The notes beneath the pieces are model-generated. The model worked only from the letters and a program-made list of their open reading frames with translations. It made no database searches and was not told where the DNA came from. From contig NC_080423.1 of assembly GCF_029873635.1 (NCBI RefSeq), positions 102,052,991 to 102,116,990 of the forward strand: DNA of 64,000 nucleotides, in the 5' to 3' direction. The translations under genes and the position numbers were made by a program. Of this stretch, positions 35,054 through 46,484 are shown piece after piece; the stretch's first letter is position 1, and every line of letters starts with the position of its first letter. The DNA comes from Malania oleifera (Eukaryota > Streptophyta > Magnoliopsida > Santalales > Ximeniaceae).

Positions 35054-36588
35054 TAGCACCAAACCCTGGGGTGAAAGCCGCCCGCCCATTGATGCACCTT
35101 TGATAATTCACCGGGATAACTTTTTTAGGGTCTCATAATCATCAAACCAAACCTAGAGCAAAATACCTCAATTGAACTATTGAAGTTTACTTCTCTGACA
35201 TTCAAAAAAATGGAGTTAGTTTTGCCTCACATTTAAAGATAATGAAACTTAGACCCCTCAATTAGAAATTGGTTGACTCTTATGACAATGTGAATGATAT
35301 ATTTATCTTAATAATGAAATTCACCCCCTAAGTGGTAAGTAAAAAAATCCTTAACGCCAAAAAAAAAAAATTTAAGTGAAGGTTGTCACTAGCACTCACC
35401 AAGTATCTAGTACATGAGAAAAATGAATATGTTGAATGACAAAACAAAAAAGATTTTTAACCATGATATACCACCATATTAGTGGCGTGAGTAGTGATTT
35501 CGAGCTACTCGTATTTCAAAAAATGATATAGATAACTGAAAAATTAAACTTCACATGTTTATGGACGAGAGACCATTACTCATACTGTGCACGAAGATGC
35601 TTTATGGATGAGATACCATTTGCACAATAATTTTTTTTTAGCACGAAGATGCTCTATTAGTGGATAAAGAAGCACTTTAGGGGGGGGGGGGGGGGGAATT
35701 TTTGGGTGGTTGAAAAAGCTAATGCTTAAATTGAACCATATGTCGCAAATGCATCGTTATTCGATCTAGAGGTGAAAATAATGCTTATTAGAAGAGAGAA
35801 GAAATTATTAAATGTACAAAAGAGGCTAGGTAGCTCGATGCTAGATTGTACACTTAGTTTTTTGTTACATACATATAATCTAATCCAACAGAGAAATCAT
35901 TTTAGATACAATACGAAAGAAGACATTATATAAAACATAAATTTTACTATGAGTATGAGGCATGAAATGATCTACTTCACAAGAAAAACTTCTCGAATGT
36001 TCAATACTCCGATAAGAAAGAGCATTAAGCATATGAGAAATAATTTCAATTGAATTATGAACTTTACTCTAGAAGCTAGGCGCAATTATATATGGCTGCT
36101 GTGATCTTGAAGTAATGCCCGAGTTTTTTGTTGCCCTAGCAATATAGTGTAACTATGTTTATGGTCCAAGCTAAAATGCTCAAGAAGGCTAAGGCAGCTC
36201 AACATAATGTGCAAGGGGCATTAATGAAAAAAAAAAAAAAAAGGGTAATTTATAATCTGACAATTGCAAAGATGGCAACAATTAGGAATAGATCATCTGA
36301 TTTATGATCTCACAATTGCAAAGATGGCAACAATTAAGAATAGATCATCTTGTTTTTTCACATGCATATACGTTTAAAATTTAAAGTTTAAAATTTCTAT
36401 GTAAAAGCTTTGAATTTCAATAATCTGGTCAACCTCTTTTCTTTCCACTTCAAAGGATCAAATCAAATCGTCCAAATTAACATCGGTGGTCTACGCAATG
36501 GCGAGATTTTTGGCTCCACAGCCACCACTCTTTCTTTAGGGTTCTAGTACCAAATTTAAGTCGAGACACGCCTAAATATGAACACTAC
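35054..36588. other. Host DNA upstream of the pectinesterase gene
   Basis: No supported gene. It holds an A run near 35358, a 17-base G run at 35680-35696, an A run at 36226-36242 and a 52-bp tandem duplication at 36249-36352. A partly repeated GCACGAAGATGCT motif occurs at about 35589 and 35641. The more distal promoter of the pectinesterase gene would lie here. Confidence 0.5.
36249..36352. repeat. 52-bp tandem duplication, two units
   Basis: Units 36249-36300 and 36301-36352 share ACAATTGCAAAGATGGCAAC and GAATAGATCATCT with a few differences. They lie about 400-500 bp upstream of the pectinesterase start codon. Confidence 0.85.
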
Positions 36589-36683
36589 CTATATATGTAC
36601 CCCATAATTATAGTAACCCCACAACCCCCGAGCTACAATCTCTCCAAATCACGAATTCCTTAGCTCCCAAAGCTTATATATTT
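36589..36683 (+). promoter_or_regulatory. Candidate core promoter of the pectinesterase gene
   Basis: Two TATA-like words, CTATATATG (about 36589) and TTATATATTT (36674-36683), lie 166 and about 75 bp before the ATG. The second would leave a 5' leader of roughly 45 bases. No transcript evidence is available, so this is a guess from position. Confidence 0.35.
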
Positions 36684-36754
36684 CACGCCCTCTCCCGCCA
36701 ATCCCCAGAACAAGTCATTATCGAAAAGACCCCATTTAAAAAATAAAAATAAAA

Positions 36755-37570
36755 ATGCCCGGGAAACTCAAATCCATCGCCATTTTGGCAGTGCTCCTCC
36801 TCGCCGCCACCCCCCCTCTGGCGGCCGCCGACGACACCATCCCCTCGAACAAGGCCCAGGTGTCGAGCTGGTTCCAGAGCAGCGTGAAGGCGGCGTCCGC
36901 CCGCAAGGGCACCCTCGACCCCGACCTCGCGGCGGCCGAGGAGAAGATGAAGGTGATCAAGGTGAGGAAGGACGGCGGCGGCGAGTTCAACACAATCATG
37001 GCTGCCATCAACAGCATCCCCGCCGGCAACAAGGAGAGAGTGGTGATCTCTATCGGCGGTGGCGTGTACCAGGAGAAGATCATGATCCCCCGGACCAAGC
37101 CCTTCATCACCTTCTATGGCGCTCCCAATGCCATGCCGACGCTTGTTTACGGCGGCACAGCGGCGCAGTACGGCACCGTCAATAGCGCTTCGGTGATCGT
37201 CGAATCGGATTACTTCATGGCGACCAACATCGTCTTCAAGGTACGTATCACGTGCGTGCATGCATGCAAAATGAGTAATTCTTTTGAAAACCTAATTAAA
37301 TCTTTTGGTTAATTAATTTGTTGATGTGTGCATGTGTGGGCGTAGAACTCGGCGCCATTGCCGAATGGGAAAACAGGGCAGCAAGCACTAGCGCTGAGGA
37401 TAACAGGGGACAAAGCGGCATTCTATCACTGCAGGTTTATAGGGTTTCAGGACACGCTGTGCGATGACAAGGGCAAGCATTTCTTCATGGACAGCTACAT
37501 TGAAGGCACTGTTGATTTCATCTTTGGAAGCGCAAAGTCCATCTACTTGGTATATACACATCATATATAT

Positions 37571-37624
<54 letters not shown>

Positions 37625-38302
37625 GTGCATGTGCTTGTGCATGGATGCAGAACACAGATTTGTACGTGCTGAACTCCGGTGGATTCACAATGTTAACGGC
37701 GCATGCAAGGAGCAGCCCGTCCGAGGACACTGGTTTCTCCTTCGCCCACTGCAGCATAAGCGGCACCGCCACCGACGCCGTCTTGGGCAGGGCATGGATG
37801 CCCAGCCCCCGCGTCGTCTTCTCCTACACCCAAATGAGCAACGTCGTTAGTGCCGGTGGTTGGTCCAACAACTTCCACCCCGAACGCAACAAGTACGTAG
37901 GCCCCTCGATCCAAGAAATTATAAAGGCTTCTCCTTCTACGTATCTGTGTGACTTTCGCATAGATGGGAAAGTTCTGTATAATTTCTCCTTAGCTCCCCC
38001 TTAAACTCTCTCTTGAAAATTACTTAAAACATAGATTTGGCAGGATCCATTTTTATTTCCCTAGTATGAGATCTGCTTAGCCCTTGTTAATTATTTTGTT
38101 ACAATTTTGCCCTTGGTGTAATTTGCGTCCAAATGCATGCAGGACTGTTTTCTTTGGGGAGTACATGAACACAGGGCCAGGGGCAAATAGGGCAAAGAGG
38201 GTAACTTTCTCAAAGGAGCTGAGTTCAGCAGAGGTGCAGCCATTCCTCAAGCTGGCGTTCATCGAAGCGGACAAATGGCTGCTTCCTCCCCCACACGTGT
38301 AA
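36755..38302 (+). CDS. Pectinesterase (pectin methylesterase), PPME1-like, four exons
   Basis: Exons 36755-37240, 37346-37549, 37651-37892 and 38143-38302, all introns GT-AG, give 363 residues ending at TAA 38300. The enzyme removes methyl esters from cell-wall homogalacturonan. A hydrophobic signal peptide (about residues 1-25) points to secretion. There is no N-terminal inhibitor pro-domain, so it is the short, type-II-like form; length and the [14 protein letters not shown] and WLLPPP segments resemble pollen PPME1-type enzymes. Pectinesterase marks: GGVYQEKI, Gln175, QDTL with Gln197 and Asp198, GTVDFIFG with nucleophile Asp219, and LGRAW with Arg277 and Trp279. All five active-site residues are present and no stop interrupts it. 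Exon 1 is GC-rich against AT-rich surroundings. Reading through intron 3 would give another C-terminus stopping at 38004, probably not the main product. Neighbours are retroelements on both sides. Confidence 0.95.
37574..37620 (+). repeat. CT microsatellite in pectinesterase intron 2
   Basis: About 23 CT repeats inside the 101-bp second intron (37550-37650). It makes open frames of alternating Leu/Ser (or Arg/Glu on the other strand) that are not genes. It could serve as a length-polymorphic marker. Confidence 0.95.
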
Positions 38303-38428
38303 AAAATGGACATGAGCCACGTGTATGGATCCCATGAAAAGCTCCGATCGATTCTCGGCCGTCGGATGCAACGATACATAGAGGATCCGATCAGTGTAAC
38401 GTAGCAATCGAAATCTAGGTCGACGATT

Positions 38429-38434
38429 AATAAA
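38429..38434 (+). terminator. Candidate polyadenylation signal of the pectinesterase gene
   Basis: AATAAA lies 127 bases after the stop codon, a common distance for plant genes. RY-type CATGCATG words follow at about 38478 and 38508. Confidence 0.5.
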
Positions 38435-39617
38435 GCCTATGGCTGTTAGCTTGCTTTCACGTAGAGTTAAGTTGCTGCATGCATGGCTTTACGTTGATTG
38501 GCTAGGGCATGCATGCGCGTACGTAGTTGCTCTCTTTAATTTCTTTCCTACACCCTAGGAGTTTGAACTTTAAAGAGGTGTGCGTCTTTTGCAATGTAAT
38601 TATGGAGATGATGATGGACTGGCTACCACATCAGTGCACAACCTAGCAGAACGAAAATTTTTTATTTTTACCTTTTTAACTTCATTGATATTCATTTTAA
38701 TCCCTTGTGGACTGGAAATATAATGAATTTTTTTAAATTTTCGTATTCCTTTGTTAACTTTCATAGTATATTTTGGCAATTTATTCTTGGTGTGTGTGAA
38801 GGATTACGGGCTAGTTTTGTATATTTGTGTGTTAGGTTGGTTTGAACTTCTTGAAGTTGTTGGGTTCAAATGTCGAGATTGGCTCGATGGAGAGAGATTT
38901 AACTGATAATATTGAGAAAAAAAATATTCATGCATGGAGTAAATTATAAAGAATATTCATTTAAAATTTTAAAATAAGTTAATGTCTATAGTTGAATTAA
39001 TTAAAAAGTTGGGATAATAATTTGTACATATACTAATTTTTTTATTAAATAATGCAAAAAAGATATTTTTAGGACTGCACAAGCAAATGTATAAAGATTG
39101 AAATGCATGCACACAAATTTAAGAAGGGAAATATTTAAGAAGAATGAAATTAAGAACGGGGAGAATATACAAAATTCAACTATGCATGCTTTATTGTGTA
39201 TACATTCAGTGCATCTAATAATTTTTTCATAATATTTTATATTGTCAAATAAAATTATTTATATCAAATAAAAAAAATATGTCAACATATGATACCAATT
39301 ATTATGCAAACTCCCACGTGGGATTGAATCCGAGACCATGGGGCTACCAAAGTCTCCCACAGCCAAAAACCTGATCGGCCCACCCTACCTCCATCTTCAA
39401 AGACATGAATGAGTTTAGGTAAACTCATCTTTTTAAGCACAAAAATCAAGTAGTGGGTTTCATGCACAATGCAGTTCAATAACAAAGTTGGGTGTTTAAA
39501 TAATTTTGTGTTTGAAATTAATCATATAAATTGACCGTAAGCTTTCAAAATGTCTAATATGAAAATAAATCTAGCAAGGATGTGTTCAACTCGGTCTACC
39601 TAATAATTTCTAAATTC

Positions 39618-39657
<40 letters not shown>

Positions 39658-40445
39658 CGTGTATCCTTGGTAGCACAAAGATCAAGTTTGAATTTAGATT
39701 TGCATAAAATTTATCAAAATCATATTAAATTTGGGAATTCAAAAACTTTAATAAAAATTTTCAATAAAAAAATAGAATTAGGAACCAAATTATATATTAT
39801 CCCAAACACTCCCAAATTGCTCAAATACATAGAAATTAAGATTTTATTTGAGAACAAAATGATAACAAAATAAGAAAAAACTTATTTTTGTATACGTAAT
39901 ATTAAAAATAAAAAGTTATTCTAATATGATTAAAAATTAATAAAAAATTAAAAATTATTTGGTATCATTATGGAAACAAAGAAAACCATAAACAAAAATT
40001 AGAAATTGGAAACAAAAACCAGAAATTAGAAATTAGTGACATTAAAAAAAATTAAGGGTAAAAGACATTGATTTCCCATAAAGTTTAGCCAAAAGACACA
40101 GACTTCTCGTTTGGTTCGACAGAATAGTTCTTCATTGGAATAAGATGGAATATAGTTTAAATTTTGAAAATTAAGGAAATAGTTATTTCTTATATATATT
40201 CCTAATTATTCATTCAACGTCTAATAAAAAGGGAATAAACATCCCCACGATGAAATTTGGGAATAAATATTCCTCATCTATTATTTATTATGGATTCATA
40301 AAATATTTCATAATATTATTTTCTTTATAGTAACAATATAATTTATTGTATTACTAATTCTAATTAACTTACTAATATTAATCTATTTTTGAAAATATGC
40401 ATTCCGCAAACCAAACATTACCTTAAGGTCTAAAAAATTTCAAAG
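38435..40445. other. Host spacer, no gene seen
   Basis: AT-rich noncoding DNA downstream of the pectinesterase gene. It holds a GT microsatellite changing to GC (about 39622-39660), and no coding frame with recognisable content. The 82-codon plus frame starting in the GT run at 39625 is low complexity. Confidence 0.5.
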
Positions 40446-40880
40446 CCTCTTTTTAGACTTTAAAATTTTTAACAAGGACCTCTTTTGAGATTTTAAAATT
40501 TTCACTGATCAGTCTTCCCTAAAATTTGCCAAAAAGGCACAGTCTTTCATTTATACTTAGTAGAAAGAAAAACTTTTTGAGAGATATTATTGTTTCAAAA
40601 ATCAAATGTTAGCAAAGGTCGATGGTAAGAAAGGGCTTTGGAAGTTTTGTAACCTCGAGAGACCTCTTTTTAGACTTTAAAATTTTTAACAAGGACCTCT
40701 CTTGAGATTTTAAAATTTTCACTAGCTAGTCTTCCCTAAAATTTGCCAAAAAGGCACAGTCTTTCATTTATATTCATCAAAAAGAAAAACTTTTTGAGTG
40801 ATATTATTGTTTCAAAAATCAAATGTTAGCAGAGGGCGATGGTAAGAAAGGGCTTTGGAAGTTTTGTAACCTTGAGAGAG
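40446..40880. repeat. 217-bp tandem duplication, two units
   Basis: Copy 1 (40446-40662) and copy 2 (40663-about 40880) both begin CCTCTTTTTAGACTTTAAAA and end near the GTTTTGTAACC block. They differ at roughly a dozen positions. They lie just left of the copia element E and outside its 5' LTR. Confidence 0.9.
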
Positions 40881-40964
40881 TTTTTTCTTTTTCCTGCCAA
40901 ACTTTAGGAACTGTCAGTATTTTTGTCCTTGAGTCAAATAATATTTTGAAAATATGATTAAAAC

Positions 40965-41319
40965 TGTTGAAAATTAAACTTGAATAGTTACAGAAGAGAT
41001 GGCCGGTAGCCTACCTCTATTGAATTTGCGTTGGAGTCGGCAGCAACCTCACCAAACCTCATTAACTCCAACCACCATTATTGATTATAATCTTCACTTA
41101 TCGTCAGATGCTTTGTTATAAATAGATGTGTGTGTGTGTGTAATGTAATATGTGGTGTATAGAGGGTGAATAACTAGTGAGAAGAGAGAAATTGTATTTC
41201 ATAATAGTTCCTTGTATTTTGTTTCAGATTATCATTAAAATTAATTGAGTGTATTTGTGTGCAATTCTCACCGAGTTTCAATCACAACCAGTGGTTGAGT
41301 GAGTCCCCTCCACCCATCA
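40965..41319 (+). repeat. 5' LTR of copia E
   Basis: 355 bp. TATAAATAG at 41117-41125 is the likely TATA box, followed by a TG run. It has 22 bases near its end (about 41290-41311) that the 3' LTR lacks; the breakpoints share a CCA microhomology. Confidence 0.93.
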
Positions 41320-41320
41320 G

Positions 41321-41335
41321 TGGTATCAGAGCGCC
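41321..41335 (+). other. E primer binding site (initiator tRNA-Met)
   Basis: TGGTATCAGAGC starts one base after the 5' LTR, an exact match to the usual plant site. The leader 41336-41978 before gag is noncoding. Confidence 0.93.
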
Positions 41336-42076
41336 CAGGTTCATTGAAATTTGCCAAACAGAGGCGAAAAGAGATAAATTCAAAATTTCCCCTAGATTTG
41401 ATGTTGCTCAAAATTAATTTTTGAGTATACCATTGGGAAATTCGTGTCGAGACGAGTCCAAAGGTGAAAACCACGTTTCAAACAGAGTATGGGATCTCTA
41501 CATGCGCTCACACGCGCCGACAGATGAAACAGCGTTCTCCACACGCGCCTCACGCGCTACTAAGAGTACTAACCAGTGAAGTCATGCGCTCCACACGCCT
41601 TTACGATTCTTCTCTGCCTGGCTAACATGAACCGACCCAAAAACCCGATCCGCGACCCGGCCCATCAAACAGCAACCCGAATCAATGCCACGACCCGACC
41701 CGGCTGATTGGCCCGCATCCAGTCACCAACACGCGGCACGCCCAGAATCTGCCACATGGCGAAACGATAATCACTAACGCCGTTACTCTCTATTAAGTCA
41801 AACCGGCTCAATCAAATCGGCTAAAAAAAAAAAATTTCAGCCGGTTCAGTACTATTTTGACCGGTTCTTTACAACCCAAAACCGGCTCCTAAAGTTTTTT
41901 GACCTTCCAAACACACTAGTGGCATCATATTTGCCAAAATCTGTCTCCAACATTTAGATTTGATACATATTAAATCCAATGGCGAACGGTGTTGCACAAG
42001 CAGTCATTCCAAAGCTTACACGGGAGAACTATGACAACATGTATATTCAAATGAGAGTCCTACTAGGTGCTCAGGA

Positions 42077-44536
42077 TGTAACGTACCTTAATTTCTTAAC
42101 ATAAAGTATCACATAATAAATAAAGTGGTCAACCCGAACCCGTGGGTAGCGGGGACACCTGTCAAACACAGCGGAAAACCTAGCAGCAGTAAACATAAAA
42201 TCTCAAACATCCAATCATAAAATATAATACCAGAGCATTCTATACATCCTCACATACATCAAAATACCTCTAGGGTCAAACACAAAATAGCTCTGACGCT
42301 ATTACAAAATCTTACCCTTCTCACAAGGTAATCTCACTAGCTCAACGGCGGCCCTGACCCGCCGGTCTCTCAAGGGCTCTTGAAAAATTAATTAAGTTTG
42401 GGGGTGAGACACTTCTCAGTAAGAGAAAATAAACTAAATACAGTTGTGTGGCAACATGAATATTTAATACATTTGTACGTATATAGTACATTTCATAATT
42501 CTATAAACATAATCATATCGTACTGGGTAAACATATATTTTCACATCTGTTAATAAATCATATCATACATAAAATCATTTGTTATAACTGTAGTACTGAA
42601 AACAAACCCAGGATGACTAGCTAGCTGGTGTCATGTATTACCCCCCATGACGGGTTGTGCAGCCCGAAGGCGGGACCTGACAATGGCTGGCCGACCATTG
42701 CCGAATCAAATATGTCTGTAAGTACGATGAGCCCGCCACACCCTGGTTCGGACTGCCAGGTGGACGTCCACACTCTACTGAAAGCCACATCGACTATCCA
42801 TCTCCCATCCCCTCGTGGGACGGTAGCACTAATAAGGCCTCGTGCCAAAACTAACCCATAGCTACGGTACTGAGCTCCTGGTCTGAACTATACTAACATC
42901 CTGGTTATGAAAACATATAATACATGATCATACATAACATCATTACGGCCTCGTGCCGAAAACATAGATACGGCCTCGCGCCGAAATCATACATATGGCC
43001 TCGCGCCAAAATCATAGTAAATATGGCCTCGGGCCAATAATATAATTACGGCCTCGTGCCGATAGCATAAATACGGCCTCGTGCCGATAACATAAATACA
43101 TGGCCTCGCGCCAATAACATAAATACGGCCTCGTGCCGATAACATAAATATATGGCCTCGCGCCAAAATTATTTCAGGTATATATATATACTGAAAATAC
43201 ATCATTTATCACAACATAACTCATATTTCCATAAATGCTTAGTTCGTAAAATCTTTCACATCATAATACATTTCACATAAAATAATATTCATGCCACACA
43301 TATGCTATTAAAAGTCATATTTCATATTCTAAAATCGTGAATTCCTTACATCTCATACATACATATACATTTTAATCATCATAACAGTATTTTCCCAATC
43401 GTACATTTCATTCGTAATACACAATATAACATATGTTTTTCTGAAAATAAATTTACTCATAATCAATAATAATTTGTATGGAAAATTACTGCTTTAGTTT
43501 ATTCCCTTACCTGTCTACTGAGAAATTCCTTAGGACCCAAAATTTCACGCCCTTGGCTCCCGAAATTTAATTCCTACAATTTACATTTTTCCCAGATTAA
43601 TTAATTTATTTCTCCAAAATAATACTCATCTTGCCTTCCCTAGGCTCCATATATCTCAAATTAATATTTAAACTATTATTTAATATCCATACTTAATTTT
43701 CCAAATTTTGCCTGCGGGTCCCAAAATTACACCCGCGGCACTCACCTGAGCCCTAAATTTCAGAAATCCTACTTCAGTCCTAGATGCTTAATATTTTAGC
43801 ATTTCTAAATTAATACTAATTAATTAAAAATAAGCCCCTTAATAATCGCCGCACCCCAAATTTGGGATTTTGGCCCGACACCCCCACGAGAATTTCGTCC
43901 CACTAGACTTGTAGAGAATCATCCCTAGATTCTCGTGGTGGCGTCCGTTCGTCAATTGGGCTTATATTTTGAAAAAAATTAAAGAAAAAGGGGAAAATGG
44001 CTTACCCCAGGGAATACACTTACGCCGCTCCTATCACCGATCCGCTTCTGTAGAAATGACGGCAGCAGCGAATGGAGTCCAGTGGTATCTTCGAATTTTC
44101 GATCGGGCGAAAATCCGTCACGAAATCAAGGAGAGAGGAAGAGAGAGTGTGAGGAGAGAGAGAAATTACAGAGAGTTGCAGAGAAGATAAAAGAAAAGAA
44201 AAGAAGAAGAAGAAGAAGAAGAAGAAGAATATTGGGGGGGGGGGCGTGAATTGAATTTAACAATCCACCTCAGGTGGTTAACATATATGTATATATATAT
44301 ATAATATTAATAATAATAATAAATTTAATTAATATTAATAATATTATATTTTATAAATAAAATAAAAATAAATTTTAATTAATTAATTTTTTTTCTTTTT
44401 CTTTTTAAATTCATTTAATTAATTAATTAATTAATATATATTTTTTTATTTTAATTTTTTAATTTTTAATTTTATTATTTATTTATTTTTGAATCATTCT
44501 ATTAATCTTTTATATCTCTTTTTTGGGGTTTTTACA
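42077..44536 (-). mobile_element. Solo LTR of the F family in E gag
   Basis: 2,460 bp, TGTAACGTACC to TTTTTACA, flanked by CAGGA at 42072-42076 and 44537-44541. It matches the F LTR at 52811-55372 along its length. It holds the hairpin array at 42946-43165, GAA-repeat text (about 44205-44229), a G run near 44236-44245 and AT-rich U3 runs. Removing it joins the E gag codons in phase. Confidence 0.95.
42946..43165. repeat. Tandem array of nine CGGCctcgtGCCG hairpin units (F-family solo LTR)
   Basis: Nine units spaced about 25 bp apart, each a 4-bp stem around CTCGT or CTCGC. Some units are CGGC...GCCG and others TGGC...GCCA: both outer bases change together. Linkers read AATAACATAAATA-like. 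The homologous array in F (53680-53976) has about twelve units. Confidence 0.9.
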
Positions 44537-45420
44537 CAGGATGTCATGGACATCATAGAAGATGGGTATAGTGAAGCCCCATCAAAAGAAGCCGAAGCAT
44601 CTATATCTGATGCTCAAAGAACGACCTTGCGAGCCGATTGAAAGAAGGATTGCAAGGCGAAATCTATAATCTATCAAGACCTTTATGAGGCCATGTTTGA
44701 AATCATTACCTCCGCTAAGACATCCAAAGAATTTTGGGACTCTCTCCAGCGAACACACAAAGGTACAGAAAAAGTGAAGAATATTCGTCTTCAAACATTG
44801 CAAGGTGATTTTGAATCCTTAAGATTGAAATCTATTGAATCTATTGCTGACTACTATACACGAGAAATGGTAGTATCAAATCAATTGAGAAGAAATGGAG
44901 AGACTCTCAATGACGAAAGAATTTGTGAGAAAATTTTGCGATCTTTGGATCCAAAATATGATTATATAGTTGTGACCATGGAAGAAACAAAAGATTTGAA
45001 AACCATGTCCATTGAAGAATTTGTGGGATCACTCCAAGCCCATAAGCAGAAAATCAACAGAAGGAGAAAAGATAAAACACTGGAGAAATCCCTCCAAACG
45101 AAGTTGTCCCTCACTAGAGATAGATACGACAAAGGGGGGACGTCACAGTGAGGAAGAGGACGAGACCGAGGATCTCATGAAGAAGTTTTGGAAAATTTGA
45201 ATCCAGAGAAAGTGGTAGAGGCTGAAAAGGTCCCACTAGAAGCGGACGCAATCAACAGAACTATGTCCCACGAGGCAGAGGACAAGGAAGAATAAGGGGA
45301 TAAAATAATCATTCGAACGTAGACAAGAAAAACGTTCAGTGCTACAACTGCCACAAGTACGAACACTACAGTAATGAGTGCAGAGGTAATCCCCAAAATC
45401 ACGGAGTAAATGAAAATTTC

Positions 45421-46087
45421 AACTTTGCAGAAAAGAAGAAAGTCGAAGGAGAATCGTTGATGCTAATGGCACACAATTCAACCCATTAGGACCAAAGTGT
45501 TTGGCACCTTGACTCTAGAGCCATCAATTACATGACTAATAGAAAGAACCTATTTACTAAACTTGATGAGAAAGTTCAGGGAGAGATATCATTTGGTGAT
45601 CTCTCTAAAGTCCCAGTTCGAGGAAGAGGAAATGTCCTAATCAATAGAAAAGGTGGAGACCATGCTTTTATCTCCAACGTGTACTATGTGCTAGACATGA
45701 AGACTAACATCTTAAGTCTCGAACAGCATGTGGAAAAAGGCTACCGAATTAGCCTTAGAGATAAGCAGATGGTGATAATAGACACTCGAGGTAAGCTCGT
45801 TACTCGAGTACAAATGGCAAAGAATCGAATGTTTCCACTCGTCATTCAACATTATACGCCAAGGTGTTTGAGCGCTATCATCAAAGACAAAGATTGACTA
45901 TGGCATCTTAGGTACAGGCGTCTAAACTTTGAAAGTTTGAAACAGTTGGGAAGCAAGAAGTTGGTGAAAGGCTTACCCAACATCCACCACCCAAATATGA
46001 TATGTGAAAATTGTGTTCTGAGCAAGCAACACAGAAACAGCTTTGGAAAGCAAGCCGACTGGAGATCTACCATGCCGCTCCAGTTAG
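45421..46087 (+). pseudogene. E protease and GAG-pre-integrase region
   Basis: The protease box reads HLDSRAINYM (45505-45534) where copia elements have LDSGA, so the Gly of the active-site triad is Arg. VYYVLDMKTNILSLEQ and LVTRVQMAKNRMFPLVI follow in 45532-45897. The GAG-pre-integrase segment WHLRYRRLNFESLKQLGSKK, then ICENCVLSKQHRNSF, runs to 46080 after a stop at 45896. It would be released with integrase after cleavage. Cut by solo LTR I at 46088. Confidence 0.88.
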
Positions 46088-46484
46088 TGTTGGCTTTTTG
46101 AGTTCAATCTCTATTTTGATGCTCATAAAGCACAAGTTACTTATGTGTGTATTTAGCACGTGAACAAGTTCATCAATTTAACACACATAAGGAAACGGAA
46201 ATGGAAGCTATAAAGACGCATAATGCTCATACATCCGACATTTTCCATGAAGAGGATCAAAGAAAATAAAGAAGATATTTAATTTTATTTGTAATGCATT
46301 TAAGTTTTTATTACTTTGATCTATAATAATGCATACATTTGCATGATATGTTTAAATTGCTCAGATGATCGTAAACCGACCTTAGGGCAACTTACACTAA
46401 TTAGAAAAACCATTTCCATAAATATTAAAATCATACAAAAGGTTTTAAAAAAACTTAAGGTCAAAAACAGGGTTTGAAAAGACT

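Larger units (their letters stand above)
41979..45420 (+). pseudogene. E gag, split by a solo LTR
   Basis: ATG at 41979 opens MANGVAQAVIPKLTRENYDN, the DUF4219-like start of copia gag, up to LLGAQD. After the solo LTR (42077-44536) it resumes as VMDIIEDGYSEAP. Then come EFWDSLQRTHKGTEKVKNIR, YTREMVVSNQLRRNGE and EKILRSLDPKYDYIV (44693-45151). The zinc knuckle CYNCHKYEHYSNEC lies at about 45340-45382 in a different frame. Stops occur near 44639 and 45149. Two of the knuckle's linker positions are changed, but its Cys and His residues are intact. Confidence 0.9.

Noticed and set aside
36683-37261. 192-codon open frame on the minus strand
   Set aside because: It is the antisense of pectinesterase exon 1, open because of the high GC content; the sense strand has signal peptide, motifs and splice sites.
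37388-37642. Minus-strand frame with an Arg/Glu repeat
   Set aside because: It is the CT microsatellite of intron 2 read in reverse.
37645-38004. Exon 3 read through to a stop at 38004 as the gene end
   Set aside because: A GT donor at 37893 and an AG acceptor at 38142 give the expected family C-terminus with KTVFFGEY; the read-through tail matches nothing.
39625-39873. 82-codon frame starting in a GT repeat
   Set aside because: Low-complexity start and no motif in AT-rich spacer DNA.
42628-42861. 77-codon plus frame, repeated at 53362-53625
   Set aside because: It is conserved only because both are copies of the same LTR; no domain, and the antisense frame is equally open.
42946-43165. 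Possible CRISPR array from regularly spaced palindromes
   Set aside because: The spacers are near-identical linkers, and the array lies inside an LTR.
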